From positions 62,001 to 126,000 of the forward strand of contig JAOQAG010000022.1 of assembly GCA_025963715.1 (NCBI GenBank): DNA of 64,000 bases, read 5' to 3'. This DNA comes from Bacteroidota bacterium (GTDB taxonomy: Bacteria; Bacteroidota; Bacteroidia; 2-12-FULL-35-15). Position numbers and translations under genes: made by a program. Below are positions 18,012-26,981 of this stretch, one piece after another. Within the stretch, counting starts at the first letter, position 1. Every line of letters starts with the position of its first letter. The notes under the pieces were generated by a model. It saw nothing but the letters and a program-made list of their open reading frames with translations, made no database searches and was not told the origin of the DNA.

Positions 18012-21000
18012 ATGGGTTCACTAAATTAAGATTGAGTGTAAACCGTATTGTTTCCGGGTAAGAAAGGTTATTTGCTTTTTTGTAATCCTGCATGTCTTTC
18101 GAGATCAGCAGGGGAAAATAAATTTCAAAAACATTTTTTTTGATGGATAAACATACACCGGCATCGTACAATACTTTTTCTGTATTGATGCCATCTGACG
18201 CGCAGGTTCCAAGATCACCGTACAGGTTCACCGGAATTTTTAAAGTGCCGAGTGATGATTTCACATTCAGTGCAGCAAGCCATTTAGAGGTTTGCCCGAG
18301 TGGTGAATAAAATTTAAATCCGCCATCGCCTTCCACAAACTGGTTGGCAAGCACGCCGTCGGTTTCTGTACGGCCTAAATAAATATTGTCGTATAAATAA
18401 TCCTGGTAACCTCTGAACCCGCTCATGCGGAAGCGATACGGACCCGCATCAATTGCTTTTGTTCCCAAAAATGTTCCTGCAAAAACACGTACATCAATGC
18501 CTTTGTTCTTTTTCCGGAATTTGTAACTGTAATTGGCTGTGAGTGATGTTTTCATCATTTTTTGCCCTTCCTGAAAATTTACTGCAATGCTAAATGGATT
18601 GATGGCATCGCTCATGGCGAATTTATAGGTAAGATCATTGAAGTTGAAATGCAAGGTATCGCGCGAATAAATAGTAGGCGTAAAATCGTAATTGCCTTTG
18701 TATGAATCCTGGATAATGCTGATGTTGCGGTAACGCAGCGTGTGTGTAAACGGACTGCGCGCTCTTCTTTTTTTGAATTCGATGTTTAATTCCGGCGCTA
18801 GCTTGTTAAAATTCATATCAAACGGATCGTTGGAATAGGCATAGCGTGTGGCTGTTCCGCCGATGGAAATTTTTTGGAACACATTTCCTTTCGGAAAAAT
18901 ATTGTAGGCGATCCGTCCGTAACCTGCCAGATCTTTTGTGGTGGAGCTGTACATCGGCATCAGCTCAAATTCAAATTTTTTCTGCGGTGCAACGCTGTTA
19001 TAAAATGCAAGTCCGAACATCCATTTGTTGTAATTATTCCAACCCGCTACCGGCGTAAAAAATAATTGTGTTTTATCCGGATCATCAAGACTGCCGAGAA
19101 ATTGCAGCTTGAACGGTTCCGTTTTTTTGAAAATACCGCGGGTGTAAATAGTGTTGTTATCGCGGTTGATCTCCGGCATGTTCTCGGTATAATCAATTTT
19201 AAAATAATCAACATCCGAAGGCGGGAAGCCCAGTATTTTCTTACCATCAAAACCTTCGTACATCACTTCACCCACCAGTTTTTTATCTTTTATTCCGTAA
19301 ATAATTACCGGCCCTTTGATGTCGCCGGTGTTTTTTACGCCAATCTCCCAGGAGCCATCATCGCGGTGATGCACGCTGGTAACTTTATAATCCAGTTTTT
19401 TTGTGGAGTTGATCATTCCATCAAAGAACCAGCTCAGATCTTTCCCGGTTTCGCGTTCCATTACCTTGCGGAAGTCTTCCGGCATAGGATGTTTGAAATG
19501 CCATTCTTCAAAATATTTTTGCATGGCAGCATCGTATTTTTCATCACCCAAATATTTTTTCAGGTAATCAAAAACGATCGCTGTTTTTGAATATACATCG
19601 CCGCCGTAATTTAATTCGGTGTAATCGTATGCCGGTGCTTCAATCGGCTGATCCTCATTTTTGGCGGCAGAAAGCAAATAGGTGTAATAATATTCCGATT
19701 TGTGTTTGTAACGGTTGAGATCAAATGCACTTCCGAGCGTGCTCATCAATCCGCTGTTACCAATCAGTTTCTGATCCGGATATTTTGTTTCCACGTAACG
19801 TAATTCATTTGCGGAGTTGATGCCTTCATCCATCCAGGCATGGGCGCGTTCATTGGAGCCTAACATGCCGTAAAACCAGTTGTGTCCCACTTCATGCGTG
19901 ATCACTACATCCAGCTGGAATGCGCTGCCGGATGAACCGATCACGGTAATGTTCGGATATTCCATGCCGCCTCCGGCGCTGATGGTGCCATCCACTGCAG
20001 TACAATGATTGTAAGGATAATCGCCGTTCCACAACGAATAATAATAGATCGCATCGTTCATGTACGGAATGGCATTTTTCCAGTAATTGCCTTCTGCATT
20101 GGTAAACATGATCCATGTGGTGACTTTGTGTTTGGTGTGCGGTGTCATCACTTCGCCTTTCAGCACATGATAGCGCTTGTCGCAAAACCATGCAAAGTCG
20201 TGTACATTTTGTTGTTTGAAGCGCAGTGTTTTGGTAATGCTATCAGATTTTGGAAAATCCAGGTCATCCTTGTCATACGCTTCTATTGCTTCGGTTTCAT
20301 GCACTTTATCATTGAGCCATGCTGTTTCCTTTTCGCCATCCACCATGTCGCCGGTAGCGCCCAGCACATAATTGCGCGGAACGGTAATGCTTACATCAAA
20401 GCTTCCGAACTCCGAATAAAATTCGCCCTGGTTTAAGTATGGCATGTAATTCCAGCCATGGCGATCGTATACCGCCGGTTTTGGATACCACTGCGTGATC
20501 TGGTAGGATTGCCCGATGTGGCCCAAACGGGAGAAAAGTCCGGATGGAATTTTTACGTGAAAAGGGGTGGTGATGGTAATTTTGCTGCCGCTTTTCAAGG
20601 GTTCGTTCAAATACATTTTGCAGATGTCGATACTGTCTTTCAGCAATTCCCATTTCACGGGTTTGCCATCCACTTTAAAATCGAGCTTGTCGATGTACCC
20701 GCGGTCTTCTTCTTTTGAAAAATAAAAATTGGTTTCGCCGTTCTCCAGCTTTTGTTTGGCAAGCGGTGTGGAATTATCTTTGTAGCCATTCGCCCATAAA
20801 TGCATGTAAATAAAAGTAAGATCGGCAGGCGAGTTATTGATGTATTCAATGCTTTCATCTGCGGTAAGCTCATCGTTTACATCATCTAATTTTACATGGA
20901 TGGTGTAATTCACTTCCTGCTGAAAGTACGTCTGCGCCGACAGTGGAGCGGAATGAAAAAATAAAATAAGCAATGCAACAGGCGGCAGGCACTTGCAAAA

Positions 21001-21039
21001 TGATCTTAAAAAAAGCGGGTAGGAGAGGTTTAGCTTCAT
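17983..21039 (-). CDS. Secreted M1-family metallopeptidase with C-terminal barrel-like domain
   Basis: 1018 residues. Signal peptide to about residue 36 (...APLSAQ). The M1 domain has the exopeptidase-type loop as GGGMEYPN, and the zinc site HEVGH (H382, E383, H386) with E405 in HAWMDEG, the canonical 18-residue gap. After about residue 600 the chain changes to beta-strand patterns rich in aromatic residues (NNYNKWMFGLAFYN, SFTANYSYKFRK-like, MSGFRGYQDYLYDN, GGFKFYSPLG) and ends in NPFDLVRNFSL, as in outer-membrane barrels. It is probably a surface or periplasmic peptidase tethered by a barrel. The start at 21039 gives a clean signal peptide. It overlaps the downstream lpxH-like gene by 29 bases. 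Confidence 0.85.
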   Translation of the reverse strand: MKLNLSYPLFLRSFCKCLPPVALLILFFHSAPLSAQTYFQQEVNYTIHVKLDDVNDELTADESIEYINNSPADLTFIYMHLWANGYKDNSTPLAKQKLENGETNFYFSKEEDRGYIDKLDFKVDGKPVKWELLKDSIDICKMYLNEPLKSGSKITITTPFHVKIPSGLFSRLGHIGQSYQITQWYPKPAVYDRHGWNYMPYLNQGEFYSEFGSFDVSITVPRNYVLGATGDMVDGEKETAWLNDKVHETEAIEAYDKDDLDFPKSDSITKTLRFKQQNVHDFAWFCDKRYHVLKGEVMTPHTKHKVTTWIMFTNAEGNYWKNAIPYMNDAIYYYSLWNGDYPYNHCTAVDGTISAGGGMEYPNITVIGSSGSAFQLDVVITHEVGHNWFYGMLGSNERAHAWMDEGINSANELRYVETKYPDQKLIGNSGLMSTLGSAFDLNRYKHKSEYYYTYLLSAAKNEDQPIEAPAYDYTELNYGGDVYSKTAIVFDYLKKYLGDEKYDAAMQKYFEEWHFKHPMPEDFRKVMERETGKDLSWFFDGMINSTKKLDYKVTSVHHRDDGSWEIGVKNTGDIKGPVIIYGIKDKKLVGEVMYEGFDGKKILGFPPSDVDYFKIDYTENMPEINRDNNTIYTRGIFKKTEPFKLQFLGSLDDPDKTQLFFTPVAGWNNYNKWMFGLAFYNSVAPQKKFEFELMPMYSSTTKDLAGYGRIAYNIFPKGNVFQKISIGGTATRYAYSNDPFDMNFNKLAPELNIEFKKRRARSPFTHTLRYRNISIIQDSYKGNYDFTPTIYSRDTLHFNFNDLTYKFAMSDAINPFSIAVNFQEGQKMMKTSLTANYSYKFRKKNKGIDVRVFAGTFLGTKAIDAGPYRFRMSGFRGYQDYLYDNIYLGRTETDGVLANQFVEGDGGFKFYSPLGQTSKWLAALNVKSSLGTLKIPVNLYGDLGTCASDGINTEKVLYDAGVCLSIKKNVFEIYFPLLISKDMQDYKKANNLSYPETIRFTLNLNLVNPFDLVRNFSL

Positions 21040-21062
21040 CTGTTTTTGTGTTGGCGGAAATT

Positions 21063-22196
21063 CTATTTAAAGATCTCCGCTAATTTTTTTTCCAAATCTT
21101 CCCCGCGTAAATTTTTTGCCAGAATGTTCCCGTTTTTATCGATCAGTACATTGGACGGAATTCCGTTAAAATTATACAGCTTCACAACCGGTGATTGCCA
21201 TTCTTTAAAATCGCACACATGATTTGGCCAGGCCAGGCCATCTTTTTGAATGGCGGCTTTCCATTTGTCTTCATCACGGTCGAGCGATACGCTGAACACT
21301 TCAAATCCTTTTGATTTATACATGCCGTATGCTTTCACTACGTTTGGATTTTCGGCACGGCAAGGGCCGCACCACGACGCCCAGAAATCAACCAGCACTA
21401 CTTTTCCTCTCAGGGAAGAAAGCGCAAGTGGTTTGCCAAATACATTGTTCATTTCAATTTCCGGAGCCGGAGTGCCGATCGCTAGTTTTTTTTGCGAAGC
21501 CACACTTTCGTGGAAAGTTTTGATGTAGGAAGAGTTTGGATATTTTGCAAACAAAGCTGCATCCAGTTTGATATAGGTATCAATAAATTCATCCGGCGTT
21601 AATTGCTGGATCGCTGCTAATGCTGCAAACGAAGTGGAATTTTTTGTAATAAAATCCTGCAAATATTTGTTGTGTGCTGTAACCAGCTCGGTATACGGTT
21701 TTTCCATGGTGTTGCTCATGGAGTCGATGCGGGTTGTATCATTACCGGCAGTGGCTGCAAACGTTTGAAATACTTTTTGAAGTGAATCGCGCTTGCCGTA
21801 ATTTTTAATGGAAGCCTGGTTAACATCCCAGAATAATTTTGATTCGGGCGAACCATCCACGGTATATGTATTTCCCAGATCCTGTGCATCGCCGGTTACA
21901 GTTACATGCTGGTTTGCATCCAGGATAAGTGTTGCGAAGTTTTTATCGCTGATCCGTAATCTGTAAAATCCTATTTCTTTGACCGGAGCCGTGATCGTAA
22001 ATTCTCCTTTTTCATCGATCTGGGCTGTATCCATTGGTTGGATGCCTTCCGAGGAAAGTTGTTCCAGGTATATTTTTTCGTTGTGTGAATTACTGAATTT
22101 TCCTTTCAGCTCGAAGCCTGTTGATGAGGAGGTGTTGCCGGAACATGCTGCTAACAGTGCAATTGGAAGTGCAAAAAATAAACGGTTGAATTTCAT
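21063..22196 (-). CDS. TlpA-like thiol:disulfide lipoprotein with DUF4369 N-terminus
   Basis: 377 residues. Lipobox LAAC (Cys18). The N-terminal ~100 residues are a DUF4369-type beta domain (FELKGKFSNSHNEKIYLEQL, ITAPVKEIGFYRLRI). A helical middle follows, and the C-terminal 140 residues are a TlpA/AhpC thioredoxin domain with the active site WCGPC (C276, C279) and the cis-Pro segment NGIPSNVLIDKNG. The protein is membrane-anchored facing the periplasm and probably reduces disulfides in exported proteins. Bacteroidota encode many such paralogues. It lies 24 bases after the stop-side of gatB's operon partners, in tandem with the M1 peptidase. Confidence 0.92.
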   Translation of the reverse strand: MKFNRLFFALPIALLAACSGNTSSSTGFELKGKFSNSHNEKIYLEQLSSEGIQPMDTAQIDEKGEFTITAPVKEIGFYRLRISDKNFATLILDANQHVTVTGDAQDLGNTYTVDGSPESKLFWDVNQASIKNYGKRDSLQKVFQTFAATAGNDTTRIDSMSNTMEKPYTELVTAHNKYLQDFITKNSTSFAALAAIQQLTPDEFIDTYIKLDAALFAKYPNSSYIKTFHESVASQKKLAIGTPAPEIEMNNVFGKPLALSSLRGKVVLVDFWASWCGPCRAENPNVVKAYGMYKSKGFEVFSVSLDRDEDKWKAAIQKDGLAWPNHVCDFKEWQSPVVKLYNFNGIPSNVLIDKNGNILAKNLRGEDLEKKLAEIFK

Positions 22197-22243
22197 TGTG
22201 TGATTTTATTTTAAATTTTTATGTGTATCAAAGTGTATCAGAT

Positions 22244-23692
22244 TTATTCGTCGAGTAATTTTTTGACCAGTTCGTTTGCCATTTTCGGATCGGCTTTTCC
22301 TTTTGATAATTTCATCATCTCGCCCATGAATAACCCTAATAAATTGGCATTGCCAGCTTTGTAAGCGGCTACTTTATCAGGGAATTTAGCAATGGCCTGT
22401 TTGGCAAATTCCGTTAATGCGCTGCTGTCGCTTTCCTGGATCCAGTTATTTTCTTCTGCAATTTGTGCAGGAGTTTTTGTTGGCTCTTCCAGCATTTTCG
22501 GAAATATTTTCTGGATCGCGATCGTGTGGCTTGCCTTGCCCGTATCAATAAAATCAACCAGTTGCGCAATACGCTCTGCAGGAACTTTAAAATCCGAAAT
22601 ATGCAAAGCATTGTCGTTCAGATACGCTTTTACCTGCACGGTGAGCCAGTTGGAAGCCGATTTTACATTTTTTGTATTGGCGATAATATCTTCAAAAAAT
22701 AAAGCAATTTCTTTTGAATCCGTTAATACACCTGCATCATACGCGGATAATCCAAGCGCTGTGTATTTTTTGAACAAGTCGTTTGGCAATGGAGGCAAGG
22801 TGCTTTTTACTTTCGCGATGTATTCCTCTGTAACAATTACAGGCTGCAGATCCGGTTCCGGAAAATAGCGGTAATCGTTTGCCATTTCCTTGCTGCGCAA
22901 TACAAATGTTGTTCCGGCTACCGCATCAAAGCTGCGTGTATCCTGCGAAATTGTTTCACCGTTCTCAATCGCTTCGATCTGGCGTTTTACTTCGTATTCG
23001 ATGGCGCGTTGTACGTTGCGGATCGAGTTCATATTTTTTGTTTCCGTACGTTTCCCAAATTCAGTCGCACCTTTCAATCGTACCGATACGTTGGCATCGC
23101 AGCGCATGCTGCCTTCTTCCATGTTTCCGTCGCAAATATCCAGGTAACGTACCAGCTTGCGTACTTCTGTTAAATATTTGTAGGCTTCTTCGCCACTGCG
23201 GAGTTCCGGCTCGCTTACAATTTCCAGTAAGGCAACGCCTGCACGGTTCAAATCGATCAGCGTATCGGAAGGATCAATGTCATGGATGCTTTTTCCGGCA
23301 TCTTCTTCCATGTGAATGCGGGTGATGTTGATGTTTTTTTCAGTGCCGTCGTCTTGTTTGATCGTGATGTAACCGCCGGTACAGATGGGAGTTTTGTCCT
23401 GCGTGATCTGGTAGCCTTTCGGAAGATCGGCGTAGAAATAATTTTTACGCGCATATTCATTCACTTCGCGGATCTGGCTTTTTACGGCTAATCCTAAACG
23501 CACGGCATATTCGATCACGCGTTTGTTTGATTTTGGCAATGTGCCGGGATGACCTAAGGAGATCACGCTCACATTGGTATTTGGTAACACACCATATTCG
23601 GTTGAATCGGATGCGTATGCTTTGCTTTTGGTGGATAATTGAGTATGGACCTCTAAACCGATCACTGCCTCGTATTTCTCGTAAATGCTCAT
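22244..23692 (-). CDS. gatB: Aspartyl/glutamyl-tRNA(Asn/Gln) amidotransferase subunit B
   Basis: 482 residues, full length. GatB binds misacylated Glu-tRNA(Gln) or Asp-tRNA(Asn) and, with GatA and GatC, turns them into Gln- and Asn-tRNA. Visible signatures: YEAVIGLEVHTQL at the N-terminus, FYADLPKGYQITQ, the phosphorylation-site segment DLNRAGVALLEIVSEPELRS, EGSMRCDANVSVR, ATEFGKRTETKNMNS, and the C-terminal YqeY-like helical domain ending LVKKLLDE. gatA and gatC are not in the window. Confidence 0.97.
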   Translation of the reverse strand: MSIYEKYEAVIGLEVHTQLSTKSKAYASDSTEYGVLPNTNVSVISLGHPGTLPKSNKRVIEYAVRLGLAVKSQIREVNEYARKNYFYADLPKGYQITQDKTPICTGGYITIKQDDGTEKNINITRIHMEEDAGKSIHDIDPSDTLIDLNRAGVALLEIVSEPELRSGEEAYKYLTEVRKLVRYLDICDGNMEEGSMRCDANVSVRLKGATEFGKRTETKNMNSIRNVQRAIEYEVKRQIEAIENGETISQDTRSFDAVAGTTFVLRSKEMANDYRYFPEPDLQPVIVTEEYIAKVKSTLPPLPNDLFKKYTALGLSAYDAGVLTDSKEIALFFEDIIANTKNVKSASNWLTVQVKAYLNDNALHISDFKVPAERIAQLVDFIDTGKASHTIAIQKIFPKMLEEPTKTPAQIAEENNWIQESDSSALTEFAKQAIAKFPDKVAAYKAGNANLLGLFMGEMMKLSKGKADPKMANELVKKLLDE

Positions 23693-23734
23693 TTTAATTT
23701 TTGAAATTTAAAGCACGAAAGATACGAAAAAAAG

Positions 23735-23938
23735 AGTTCAAAGTTTAAAGTTCAAGGGTTCAAAGTTTGCTGTGTGGATCGCTTGCGCGATTGTTTTTTT
23801 TACCACTAAGGCACTAAGAAAAAGGAGAAAAAAAAAGAAGGAAAAAAATTTGTTCTTAATAAGCTTTGCTCACAAACCAAAATACACAGCTCAAGTATTG
23901 CCCCCTCTCCACAAGAGAGGGGATGAAGGGGAGAGGTT
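23735..23938 (+). repeat. Left arm of a ~200-bp inverted repeat flanking the T9SS-secreted M1 peptidase gene
   Basis: Contains in order: a period-7 tract (GTTCAAA, GTTTAAA, GTTCAAGG, GTTCAAA), TTTGCTGTGTG, a short hairpin (GATCGCTTGCGCGATTG), TACCACTAAGGCACTAAGAA, an A/G-rich stretch, GCTCACAAACCAAAA, and TATTGCCCCCTCTC...GGGGATGAAGGGGAGAGG. The same blocks appear in reverse-complement order at 25979-26166. It fills the 251-base spacer upstream of gatB. Confidence 0.85.
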
Positions 23939-23943
23939 TGTAC

Positions 23944-25896
23944 CTATTGCTTAACAATTCGTTGTGTATAATTCAGCTCTTTCCCCACAATTTTTAATTC
24001 ATAAACACCTCTGCTGAGAGTTGTAATATCCAACTGTTTGGTAGTACTTCCCGGCGTAATGTATTGTAATTCGGCGCTTACTTTTCTGCCGGTCACATCA
24101 TACATTTCGATACTCAGGTTGTTAATGTCTTTTACACGGAATTGTAAATTAAGTGAGTTCACTGCAGGATTCGGGTATACCAATACTTCGTCATCCAGCA
24201 GGCGATAATCCGCAATGCCTACAACGGAATTGTGCGCTGATAAGATCCACAGATCCGGATCGAATTGTAGATTTTCTACGGCAAAATTGATGTTAACCGT
24301 AAATGTTTGTCCCGAAAAGGTGTGGTCAAAAACAATGACGGTATCCTGTGTGGCGCCATGAAACTTAACAGGCACAGGCATTTCGAAAAATGAAACCGAT
24401 GGATCCGATTGTGTTTGCCCGATTGTGAGCGTTACCGCGCCGCCCGATTGTCCCCATAATAATTGGTAAGAAGGATAACCCTGGTTGTAATACCACTCGT
24501 TAAAAAAGCTGGTCAGGTTTTGTCCGCTTGCAGCTTCCAGGTGTGCTTTTAAGTCCGGTGTTTTTGCATAATTCCCGGCAAGGTTCGGCGCATTCTGATA
24601 ATTTTTTAATGCCGTAAAAAAGTTCGCATCGCCCAATTTCCAGCGGAGCATGTGCAATAAATAAGAGCCTTTGTTGTAAGTAAGCCTGCCATCAAAAATG
24701 CGGCTCACAGAAGTGGTATCATCGCATAAAACGGAACCATTTGGCAGCGACGTAACGCTGCTGATCTTGTCTTGTTTCCAGTTTTGCCAGGTGGCCGGGA
24801 ATAAAAATTCTTCCGTCAATCCTTCAAAATACGTAGCAAATCCTTCGTTCAGCCAAATGTCCTGCCAGCTGCCGAGCGTTACGTGATCGCCAAACCATTG
24901 GTGGGCGCATTCGTGTGCGATGAGTGAATGATTAAATGCCACCACAAAACTCATCGTCTGGTGCTCCATTCCGCCGCCCCAGCCAAATTCGGCATGACCG
25001 TATTTTTCCGCCGCAAAAGGATAAGTAATGGTTAGGCTGTCGTATAATTTAATAACATTGATAATGTCAGGCGTCTGCGATTGCGCGTCCAGTAAGTCTT
25101 CCGGGTAAACGTAATTTAATACTTCAATGGAATCGCCGTTGGAAAGCGGAACGTAATCCGAATAATAAGCATAGTTGGTAACGCCAATGGCCACAAGGTA
25201 TGCAGCGATCGGGTAATGCGTTTGCCAATGATAAATTTTATTAATTCCTACAGTCGTTTCCGATTTTAAAAGCCCGTTGCTGGCCACCCGGTAAGCTTGT
25301 GGCGTGGTCACGATCACATCCAGGGAATCCACTTTGTCGTTCAGGTTTTGATGACAGGGCCACCAGTCTTTTGCACCGAATGGTTCCGATAAGGTCCAGA
25401 TCACCGGTGTATTCAAATCGCCGTGCGTGGTTTGCACAAACGAACCAAAGCCTGTATTTGGCGGCATTCCGTGATAACATACCGTTACAGAATCCAACAC
25501 GTTCATTGGCAATGTGCCTGCAAAATTTAATTGTAAAATATCGCCGGTAAGTTGTGAGTAAGATAAAGTGGTGTTGTGGTATTTGATGGAATCGATGGTG
25601 AATGTATTATCCAGATCGAATTGCATGGTATTGAACCCGCTTACGGTTGGTAAAAAATAAGAAGTGATAACGCCTTTGATCCAATCCACGGCGGGGTCCA
25701 CCCACCATTCGCAACGGTGATATTTAAGATCATAATTATTGGCAGCGCCGGATAAAAGCGATCTTGATCTTGCGGTTTGTGCTTTTTGCTCCATTGCCGG
25801 AATGTCGGATGAAGTAGGAGCAATGCTATGTGTTTGTGCAGATGCCGCGATCACAGAAAGGATGAGCGTGGATAAAAAAAGTAAAGATCTTTTCAT
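23944..25896 (-). CDS. Secreted M1-family aminopeptidase with T9SS sorting domain
   Basis: 650 residues. Signal peptide (MKRSLLFLSTLILSVIAASAQ), then an M1 peptidase: substrate loop GGGMEHQTM, zinc motif HECAH (H328, E329, H332) and E351 in DIWLNEGFATYFEG at the exact M1 spacing. The C-terminal ~75 residues are a type-A T9SS signal (VYPNPAVNSLNLQF ... SRGVYELKIVGKELNYTQRIVKQ). It is expected to act at or outside the cell surface on peptides. It differs from the M1 enzyme at 17983, which ends in a barrel-like domain rather than a sorting domain. The whole gene sits between two ~200-bp inverted repeats. Confidence 0.93.
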   Translation of the reverse strand: MKRSLLFLSTLILSVIAASAQTHSIAPTSSDIPAMEQKAQTARSRSLLSGAANNYDLKYHRCEWWVDPAVDWIKGVITSYFLPTVSGFNTMQFDLDNTFTIDSIKYHNTTLSYSQLTGDILQLNFAGTLPMNVLDSVTVCYHGMPPNTGFGSFVQTTHGDLNTPVIWTLSEPFGAKDWWPCHQNLNDKVDSLDVIVTTPQAYRVASNGLLKSETTVGINKIYHWQTHYPIAAYLVAIGVTNYAYYSDYVPLSNGDSIEVLNYVYPEDLLDAQSQTPDIINVIKLYDSLTITYPFAAEKYGHAEFGWGGGMEHQTMSFVVAFNHSLIAHECAHQWFGDHVTLGSWQDIWLNEGFATYFEGLTEEFLFPATWQNWKQDKISSVTSLPNGSVLCDDTTSVSRIFDGRLTYNKGSYLLHMLRWKLGDANFFTALKNYQNAPNLAGNYAKTPDLKAHLEAASGQNLTSFFNEWYYNQGYPSYQLLWGQSGGAVTLTIGQTQSDPSVSFFEMPVPVKFHGATQDTVIVFDHTFSGQTFTVNINFAVENLQFDPDLWILSAHNSVVGIADYRLLDDEVLVYPNPAVNSLNLQFRVKDINNLSIEMYDVTGRKVSAELQYITPGSTTKQLDITTLSRGVYELKIVGKELNYTQRIVKQ

Positions 25897-25978
25897 TTTA
25901 AAAATTCTTTACTATAAAGATAATGAAATTTACATCTACTAAATACCAATATTTACTAATATACCAATTTGTGTAGAC

Positions 25979-26166
25979 ACCTCTCCCCTTCATCCCCTCT
26001 CCGCATGAGAGGGGGCAATACCCGAACTATATGTTTTTGGTTTGTGAGCAAAACCTGTTAAGCTCCTTCTTTTTTTCTCCTTTTTCTTAGTGCCTTCGTG
26101 GTAAAAAAACGCTCCGAAGGAGCACACACAGCAAACTTTAAACTTTTGAACTTTAAACTTTGAACT
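25979..26166 (-). repeat. Right arm of the ~200-bp inverted repeat
   Basis: Reverse-complement partner of 23735-23938: CCTCTCCCCTTCATCCCCTCT, GAGGGGGCAATA, TTTTTGGTTTGTGAGCAAA, CTCCTTTTTCTTAGTGCCTTCGTGGTA, a private GCTCCGAAGGAGC hairpin, CACACAGCAAACTTT, and a period-7 tract (CTTTAAA, CTTTTGAA, CTTTAAA, CTTTGAA). The end touches the stop codon of the next gene at 26169. Confidence 0.85.
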
Positions 26167-26168
26167 TT

Positions 26169-26981
26169 TTAAAGCTCCTTCATCAGCTCTTTCATGATCA
26201 GCGTCATTTTCTTTTCCGCCAATGCTGCCACGTGTTGCACTTCTTCATGTGTTACTTCCACAATTTTTCCTTCTACGCCTAAATCAGTAATGATGGAGAT
26301 GGCGAAACACGGAATGTTCATGTGGCGTGCTACAATTACTTCGGGCACGGTGCTCATTCCTACTGCATCAGCACCCATGCGGTGCACCATGCGGTATTCT
26401 GCAGGCGTTTCAAACGTTGGCCCGGATAAGCCCAGGTATACGCCTTCCTGTACTTCTATGTTGTTGTCCGCTGCTACTTTTTTCGCTTTCGCGATGATCT
26501 CTTTGCTATATGCTTCGCTCATATCCGGGAAACGCGGCCCCAGCTCTTTGATGTTTTTACCGATCAGCGGATGCTCCGGAAAAAAATTAATATGGTCGTT
26601 GATGATCATCAGGTCACCTACCGAAAAATTTGCATTAACGCCGCCGGAAGCATTGGAAAGAAACAATTTCTGAATGCCTAAAAATTTCATCACACGCACC
26701 GGGAATGTCACTTCCTGCATGTTGTATCCTTCATAAAAATGAAAACGGCCCTGCATGGCCACTACATTTTTGCCGCCCAGCTCACCGAAGATCAGCTTGC
26801 CGGAATGCCCTTCCACCGTTGAAACCGGGAAGTTCGGGATCTCTTCATACGCGATCGTGTGTTTGATGTTGATCTCTTTCACAAGCCCGCCAAGGCCTGT
26901 TCCCAATATAATTCCAATCTCCGGCTGAAAACTGATTTTACTTTGAATATACGCTGCCGTACTTTTGATTTGCTCTAACAT
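26169..26981 (-). CDS. punA: Purine nucleoside phosphorylase (trimeric, PNP type I)
   Basis: 270 residues. The enzyme splits purine (deoxy)nucleosides with phosphate to give the base and (deoxy)ribose-1-phosphate, in purine salvage. Family motifs: GIILGTGLGGL (phosphate loop), VEGHSGKLIFG, MQGRFHFYEGY, SNASGGVN, GLSGPTFETPAEYRM and DAVGMSTVPEVIVARH. The N-terminus MLEQIKSTAAYIQSK is normal for the family, so the ATG at 26981 is credible even though it lies 44 bases inside the end of lpxK. The two are therefore tightly coupled. Confidence 0.95.
   Translation of the reverse strand: MLEQIKSTAAYIQSKISFQPEIGIILGTGLGGLVKEINIKHTIAYEEIPNFPVSTVEGHSGKLIFGELGGKNVVAMQGRFHFYEGYNMQEVTFPVRVMKFLGIQKLFLSNASGGVNANFSVGDLMIINDHINFFPEHPLIGKNIKELGPRFPDMSEAYSKEIIAKAKKVAADNNIEVQEGVYLGLSGPTFETPAEYRMVHRMGADAVGMSTVPEVIVARHMNIPCFAISIITDLGVEGKIVEVTHEEVQHVAALAEKKMTLIMKELMKEL

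Noticed and set aside
23772-23954. Short open frame in the left inverted-repeat arm
   Set aside because: Lys-rich product generated by the A-rich repeat; no homology or start signal.
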